Assembly: GCF_010731875.1 (NCBI RefSeq)
Contig: NZ_AP022595.1
Location: 1,426,001 to 1,490,000, forward strand
Direction of reading: 5' to 3'
Origin: Mycolicibacterium sarraceniae
GTDB taxonomy: Bacteria > Actinomycetota > Actinomycetes > Mycobacteriales > Mycobacteriaceae
DNA: 64,000 nt
The notes beneath the pieces were generated by a model, which was given only the letters and a program-made list of their open reading frames with translations, was not told the DNA's origin and searched no databases. Position numbers and translations under genes: made by a program. Positions 59,711-64,000 of the stretch are shown here, piece by piece; position 1 is the stretch's first letter; each line of letters opens with the position of its first letter.

Positions 59711-59770
59711 CGCGAAAGTGCGGTCGGATCTAGATGGGACGCCCCATCGCGATCTGGCCGCACTTTCGCG
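59711..59770. repeat. 60-bp nested inverted repeat after ino1
   Basis: Outer arms CGCGAAAGTGCGG and CCGCACTTTCGCG are perfect. Inside lies a second hairpin GATGGG-acgc-CCCATC. The structure could form a cruciform. It begins 12 nt after the ino1 stop and ends 4 nt before the next start codon. It may act as a terminator or be a dispersed genomic repeat. Confidence 0.7.
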
Positions 59771-59774
59771 TTAG

Positions 59775-60698
59775 ATGGACGGTGTGATCGCCGACGATGA
59801 ACTGATCGGACTCGACGAGTTCGCGCTGCTGCCCGAGAACGCGGAACAAGCCGGGGTGAGCGCTCCCCTGCCCGCGGTTGCCCGGATCGGGTTCGGCCCC
59901 ATCAGCGCCGTGCGCTGGGGCACTGACCCGGTACGCGTGGTCTTCTTGCACGGCGGCGGCCAGAACGCCCACACCTGGGACACCGTCATCCTCGGGCTCG
60001 GCGCTTCTGCGCTGGCCGTCGACTTGCCCGGCCATGGCCGCTCGGCCTGGCGCGAGGACGGCGACTACGGCCCGAAGCTCAACGCCGAGGCGATCGAACC
60101 GGTGTTGCGTGAGCTGGCCGTCGATGCCGACCTGGTGGTCGGCATGTCGCTGGGCGGCCTGACGGCGTTGCGGCTGGCGACGATCGCACCCGACCTGGTC
60201 CGCACGTTGGTACTCGTGGACGTCACCCCGTCGGCGCCCGAACGGCACGAGCAGATGACCAAGGCGCAGCTGGGTGCCGTCGCCCTGGTGCAAGGTGAGC
60301 GCACGTTTCCCAGCTTCGCCGCGATGGTGGACGTCACCGTCGCCGCTTCTCCCAGTCGAAGCCGAGAGTCGCTGCGCCGCGGCGTTTTTCACAACTCCAA
60401 GCAGTTGGATGACGGCACCTGGACGTGGCGCTACGACTCGTTCCGCACAGGCGCGGGCGGCGGCGGACTGCCGGAGTCGTTCGCCGGCTTGTGGGATGAC
60501 GTGCCCAGGCTGACCGTGCCGACCACGCTGGTACGCGGAGCCAACTCGTTCTTCGTCAACGACGACGATGCCGACGAATTCGCCCGCACCGCACCGGGTT
60601 TCCAGAAGGTGATCATGGTGCCCGACTCCGGTCACTCGGTTCAAGGCGACCAGCCCGGCGCGCTGATCGAGATCCTGCGCGGAGTGCTCAGCGACTGA
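59775..60698 (+). CDS. alpha/beta hydrolase (Rv0045c-like)
   Basis: 307 aa. Oxyanion motif VFLHGGGQNAHTWD, nucleophile elbow VGMSLGGLTA (Ser), VRGANSFFVNDDDADEF (acid) and PDSGHSVQGDQP (His) form the esterase triad. The syntenic M. tuberculosis Rv0045c is described as an esterase of unknown natural substrate. No signal peptide. The start is an ATG right after the inverted repeat, with no clear ribosome site. Confidence 0.9.
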   Translation: MDGVIADDELIGLDEFALLPENAEQAGVSAPLPAVARIGFGPISAVRWGTDPVRVVFLHGGGQNAHTWDTVILGLGASALAVDLPGHGRSAWREDGDYGPKLNAEAIEPVLRELAVDADLVVGMSLGGLTALRLATIAPDLVRTLVLVDVTPSAPERHEQMTKAQLGAVALVQGERTFPSFAAMVDVTVAASPSRSRESLRRGVFHNSKQLDDGTWTWRYDSFRTGAGGGGLPESFAGLWDDVPRLTVPTTLVRGANSFFVNDDDADEFARTAPGFQKVIMVPDSGHSVQGDQPGALIEILRGVLSD

Positions 60699-60757
60699 GC
60701 CATCTCCCAGCTGTTCACTGGTTACCCCCCAGTCGATTCACAGCCGAGTCCCGGGTT

Positions 60758-60778
60758 GCCATGTTTTCGCGACATGGC
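60758..60778 (+). terminator. short hairpin after the hydrolase gene
   Basis: GCCATG and CATGGC arms around a 9-nt loop containing TTTT, 60 nt after the stop. No long T-tract follows. It is a weak terminator candidate. Confidence 0.4.
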
Positions 60779-60907
60779 TCTGGTGCCGCTGAATCGGCTT
60801 GATTGACCACAACGGGCGCTCGGCGTTGGAGGCGGCGGGCGTGGCGGTGCTGGCGGTATGGAAGAAAGACGGGAATATCGGCGTCTAGCCGAACGTACGG
60901 TTGAGAC

Positions 60908-61696
60908 ATGACCTTTCCGATTCGCATCGGCGTGCAACTGCAGCCGCAACATTCCACCGACTACAACGAGATCCGCGACGCCGTCCGGCGCTGTGAGGAC
61001 ATCGGCGTCGACGTCGTCTTCAACTGGGACCACTTCTTCCCGCTCTACGGTGACCCCGACGGCGCGCATTACGAGTGCTGGACGATGCTCGGCGCCTGGG
61101 CCGAGCAGACCTCCCGCGTCGAGATCGGCGCCCTGGTCTCCTGTAACTCCTACCGCAACCCGGAGCTGCTGGCCGATATGGCCCGCACCGTCGACCACAT
61201 CTCCGGAGGCCGGCTGATCCTAGGCATCGGATCGGGTTGGAAGGAGAAGGACTACGACGAGTACGGCTACGACTTCGGCACCGCCGGAAGCCGCCTCGAT
61301 GATCTCGCCGAAGCGCTGCCGCGCATCACATCCCGGCTGTCCAAACTGAATCCGGCCCCGACCCGTGAGATCCCGATCCTGATCGGGGGCCAGGGCGAGA
61401 AGAAGACCCTGCGCCTGGTCGCCGAGTACGGCGACATCTGGCACGGCTTCACCAATGCCGAGACCTACCCGGGCAAGGCCGAGGTGCTCGCCCGCCACAG
61501 CTCGGATGTGGGCCGCGATCCGGCCGTCATCGAGCGGTCCGCGGGCGTGGAGGGCGGCCAGGACGTTGATGCTCTGCTTGCCAGTGCCGACGCGCTCGCC
61601 GGGTTGGGCGTGACCCTGCTGACCGTCGGCGCCAACGGCCCCGACTACAACCTCGGTCCGGCCCAGGCGCTGATCCGCTGGCGGGACAACCGCTGA
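60908..61696 (+). CDS. LLM-class F420-dependent oxidoreductase
   Basis: 262 aa. A luciferase-like TIM-barrel with VFNWDHFFPLYGD, LGAWAEQTSRVEIGALVSC, GGRLILGIGSGWKEKDYDEYG and PILIGGQGEKKTLRLVAEYGD, matching mycobacterial F420-dependent enzymes in the Rv0044c position. It would use F420H2 to reduce or oxidise an unknown substrate in the cytoplasm. Confidence 0.92.
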   Translation: MTFPIRIGVQLQPQHSTDYNEIRDAVRRCEDIGVDVVFNWDHFFPLYGDPDGAHYECWTMLGAWAEQTSRVEIGALVSCNSYRNPELLADMARTVDHISGGRLILGIGSGWKEKDYDEYGYDFGTAGSRLDDLAEALPRITSRLSKLNPAPTREIPILIGGQGEKKTLRLVAEYGDIWHGFTNAETYPGKAEVLARHSSDVGRDPAVIERSAGVEGGQDVDALLASADALAGLGVTLLTVGANGPDYNLGPAQALIRWRDNR

Positions 61697-61714
61697 CGCT
61701 GTTGGCGCCCTACT

Positions 61715-62623
61715 TCAGGACTTCAGGTAGGGCGTCAAGAGTGTGTTCCAGGCGTGGTCCAGCTTCTGGTATTCCTCGTCACAACTGCCCGCGCGAGATT
61801 CGGGCAGCAGCCCCGCGGCGACAACGTCACCCGTGAGTTGGGGCTGGCCACCATAGGCCCAGCAGACCATGTTGTACATCCGAGCCTTGTTCGGTGAATG
61901 GGGATCGGCGAAGTTGACTTCGCCACCGTCCAGCTCATTCATCGCGTTGAACCAGCGCGCCGAGTCGAGGATGGCGACCACGCTGTCGCGGTCGACCTTG
62001 CCGTCGTCCCCGGGGCGCAACAGCAGGTAGACCGACGCCTGGTCGGCCACATCCTCTTCGCGCCCGGTGGCCGGCAGATCGTAGAGGTCGATCACCATGT
62101 GCCCGGCCTCGTGGTAGAACGCGGCGAGTGCCTCATGGAAGGTGCCCTCAGCGGGTTTGGCGTCGCCCGCCTTCTGGTAGATGTCCAAGCTGTTGGCAAT
62201 GTCCTCGTAGCACAACGTCATTGCCTTATCGGACGGGCTCCAGAAGTCGTTCGGCTCATCACACTGCGAGCCCCGCAGAGGTATGTCGTAGGGAAGCTTG
62301 AGGGTGGTGTTGATGTCGTCGGCCAACTGCGGCAGCAGGTTGGTGTCTTCCATGAACTTCCGTCCGCGGACGGCGTCCGGTGTCTTGGCCTCCTCATAGA
62401 CCACGGTCATCTTGCCGGGCCACGCCTGGTCGGGGTCTTGCGCATCCGGCGTGCCGTTGCCGTTGACATCGGTCTGCGTGGGCGTGGGGAATGCGCCGTC
62501 GGTTGTCGCACCTGCGGCCGGCGATGTAGAACCCTTCGTGGAACTCGAGGTGTGTCCGCAACCGGTGAGGGCGCCGGCCACGATCACGCCGGCAAGCACC
62601 GCTGTCCGAATCTTCCGTGCCAC
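61715..62623 (-). CDS. DUF4344 metallopeptidase-like lipoprotein
   Basis: 302 aa. Signal peptide with lipobox ALTGC (Cys about 22). A Ser/Thr/Gly-rich linker follows, then a DUF4344 domain with the zinc motif FYHEAGHMVIDLYDLP and a downstream Glu in REEDVADQASVYLL. Conserved cysteines later (GSCDEEYQK) may form a disulfide. It is probably a membrane-anchored protease outside the cell. The substrate is unknown. Confidence 0.85.
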   Translation of the reverse strand: MARKIRTAVLAGVIVAGALTGCGHTSSSTKGSTSPAAGATTDGAFPTPTQTDVNGNGTPDAQDPDQAWPGKMTVVYEEAKTPDAVRGRKFMEDTNLLPQLADDINTTLKLPYDIPLRGSQCDEPNDFWSPSDKAMTLCYEDIANSLDIYQKAGDAKPAEGTFHEALAAFYHEAGHMVIDLYDLPATGREEDVADQASVYLLLRPGDDGKVDRDSVVAILDSARWFNAMNELDGGEVNFADPHSPNKARMYNMVCWAYGGQPQLTGDVVAAGLLPESRAGSCDEEYQKLDHAWNTLLTPYLKS

Positions 62624-62698
62624 GTATGACCCCTTGCTGTCGGTCGAGACGCCGCAGCAGAAAGAAAGCCCCTCCCCCGGCCGGGCTCCTTGATATTA

Positions 62699-63063
62699 GC
62701 CCGGCGGAGTTTGCCTGCCGGTAATCCGGGATCCGGGCGGGGAATTCCTCGATGGTCAGCCGTAGCTCCCGGCGCGCCAGATGCGAACCCAGACAGCGAG
62801 GGATACCGCCGCCGAATCCCGAGTGGGTGGGCTTGGCGGTCAGGTCCATCTGGTGCGCATGCGGGCCTTCGCGACTGGCGGTGAACAGCATCACCATCAC
62901 CGTCGATGGCCGGGATAGTGCTGACCATGTCATCGCCGGGATGACTACGCAGTTGGGCCCTGAGGTCGACCTCATAACTGGTGATCATCCGCGTGCCGCC
63001 GACCCGGTACGCCGGCTGCGGCCTCTGCAGACACTCCACCGCCGCGGAGAGAACGATGCCCAA
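62699..63063 (-). pseudogene. cytochrome P450 C-terminal remnant
   Basis: The haem-binding segment GFGGGIPRCLGSHLARRELR is clear but has Pro instead of His in FGxGxHxCxG. Upstream pieces such as [15 protein letters not shown] and VMVMLFTASREG lie in two frames. Only the last third of a P450 remains, and it overlaps the GntR remnant at its outer edge. It cannot fold as an enzyme. Confidence 0.75.
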
Positions 63064-63223
63064 ACGCTATGGGGTCAAAGAGCAGGACTTGGTCGTGGCG
63101 CATGTCCGCGACCTGCTTCTCACAGGCCGGCTCCGGTCCGGAGACCGAGTGGACCTGATGGCCGACGTGCTGACAGCGGAACTGCGCAGCCGCGATGTAT
63201 TCGCCGACTTAGATTCCGTTTGA
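63056..63223 (+). pseudogene. GntR-family regulator N-terminal remnant
   Basis: 55 codons. [20 protein letters not shown] then SGDRVD is the first part of a GntR winged HTH. The recognition helix is replaced by unrelated sequence and the ligand domain is missing. A GntR gene (Rv0043c) occupies this place in M. tuberculosis, so this looks like the decayed orthologue. Confidence 0.6.
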
Positions 63224-63267
63224 CTGCAAGCCGTGTCCGGGCGACTGTCCGCAGTAACTTGCTAGTG

Positions 63268-64000
63268 ATGACTATTCATTCGAGTCGGTTCGCGGCGGTA
63301 TTGGCGGTCCTGCTGATGATCGTCGGCCTGGTTGGCGCCGCGCCCGCGAGCGCCGATCAGTGCGCCCCGCCGGGTGTGGAGTCGGCCAGCGCCTTGCCGA
63401 CCAACCTGGCGGCCGCGGCCAAGGGGCCCAGCGAAGACAAATACACCACCGCCACGACAGAGCCGCTGAGCTCGGTCAACCGCGATACGCTGCGACTGAT
63501 CACCCCGGGCACGCTGACCGTCGGGACGCTGTCCGACGCGCCACCGAGCATCTGCATCGACGCGGGAGGTCAGTTCACCGGGTTCGACAATGAACTTCTG
63601 CGCGCGATCGCCGACAAGCTCGGCCTGAAGATCACGTTCGTGGGCACCGAATTCTCTGGGTTGCTCGCGCAGGTGGCGGCCCGCCGCTTCGACGTCGGGT
63701 CGTCCTCGATCACCACCACCGATGCGCGCCGGCGCACCGTCGGCTTCACCAACGGCTATGACTTCGGCTACTTCTCTCTGGTCGTCCCGTCCGGCTCGCC
63801 GATCACCGGGTTCGACAAGCTGGGGTCCGGCCAGCGCATCGGGGTCGTGCAGGGCACCGTGCAAGAGGCCTACCTGGTCGACACGCTGCATCTGCAGCCG
63901 GTGAAGTTCCCGGATTACAACACCGTCTACGCCAGCCTCAAGACCCGCCAGATCGACGCGTGGGTGGCGCCGTCGCAACAGGCGGTCGGCACGGTCAAGC
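63268..64000 (+). CDS. ABC transporter solute-binding protein, family 3 (partial)
   Basis: The first 244 codons; the gene runs off the window. Signal peptide (FAAVLAVLLMIVGLVGAAPASA). The amino-acid-binding fold is seen in LTVGTLSDAPPSICIDAGGQFTG, GFDNELLRAIADKLGLKITF and the QVAARRFDVGSSSITTTDARR segment typical of SBP_bac_3. It would bind a polar amino acid outside the membrane for an ABC importer. Confidence 0.92.
   Translation, partial: MTIHSSRFAAVLAVLLMIVGLVGAAPASADQCAPPGVESASALPTNLAAAAKGPSEDKYTTATTEPLSSVNRDTLRLITPGTLTVGTLSDAPPSICIDAGGQFTGFDNELLRAIADKLGLKITFVGTEFSGLLAQVAARRFDVGSSSITTTDARRRTVGFTNGYDFGYFSLVVPSGSPITGFDKLGSGQRIGVVQGTVQEAYLVDTLHLQPVKFPDYNTVYASLKTRQIDAWVAPSQQAVGTVK

Overview
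The window is GC-rich actinobacterial chromosome, most likely a fast-growing mycobacterium (Mycolicibacterium-like). The best evidence is the run, read leftward from about 63.2 kb to 48 kb, GntR remnant - F420 oxidoreductase - alpha/beta hydrolase - ino1 - PadR regulator - DUF5318 - ponA1 - GT87 mannosyltransferase - PfpI remnant - rpsF - ssb - rpsR - rplI - dnaB. This follows the order of the M. tuberculosis Rv0043c-Rv0058 region, on the opposite strand. An mmpS-mmpL pair and an intein in the DnaB P-loop also fit. The species cannot be named from this sequence. No rRNA, tRNA or CRISPR array was seen.

Layout. 1-17.4 kb is ordinary chromosomal material: a decayed MFS gene, a small membrane protein, mmpS-mmpL, a phospholipase D-like enzyme, a secreted coiled-coil protein, hydrolase and oxygenase genes, an F420/FMN-type PPOX protein, a CIA30 protein, an arylsulfatase, and a TetR regulator divergent from an FAD monooxygenase-DUF4334 pair across a perfect palindrome. 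An IS110-type remnant and a strong terminator follow.

17.45-47.95 kb is best read as one Tn7-like transposon of about 30.5 kb. Its right end lies 11 nt past the dnaB stop codon. It carries a tightly coupled tnsA-tnsB-tnsC-tniQ-tniQ operon. Related TnsB-site-like repeats (AGGTTCTCA...CTGCA type) occur at both ends. The cargo is a defence island: an orphan ADP-ribosyltransferase toxin tip, nested broken IS elements, a Schlafen-AlbA protein with a rubredoxin-like zinc ribbon, a nuclease-solenoid protein headed by a transposase-like HTH, a type I restriction-modification operon with a nonsense mutation in hsdR, an NYN protein coupled to an HsdM/HsdS-like fusion with a changed catalytic motif, a TIR-caspase-RyR-like operon, a small PD-(D/E)XK protein, a Phd antitoxin with a toxin remnant, an XRE regulator and an unrecognised 230-aa protein.

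48-64 kb is the conserved core. dnaB is split by a 416-aa class 3 intein with a homing endonuclease. The ribosomal protein/ssb operon, the ponA1 cell-wall operon, ino1 with its PadR regulator, and metabolic genes follow. Gene decay is also visible here (PfpI, cytochrome P450, GntR). The window ends inside a solute-binding protein gene.

The strongest leads are the dnaB-attached Tn7-like element as a carrier of defence genes, its TIR-caspase-RyR-like operon, and the NYN plus methylase-like pair fused to the type I system.
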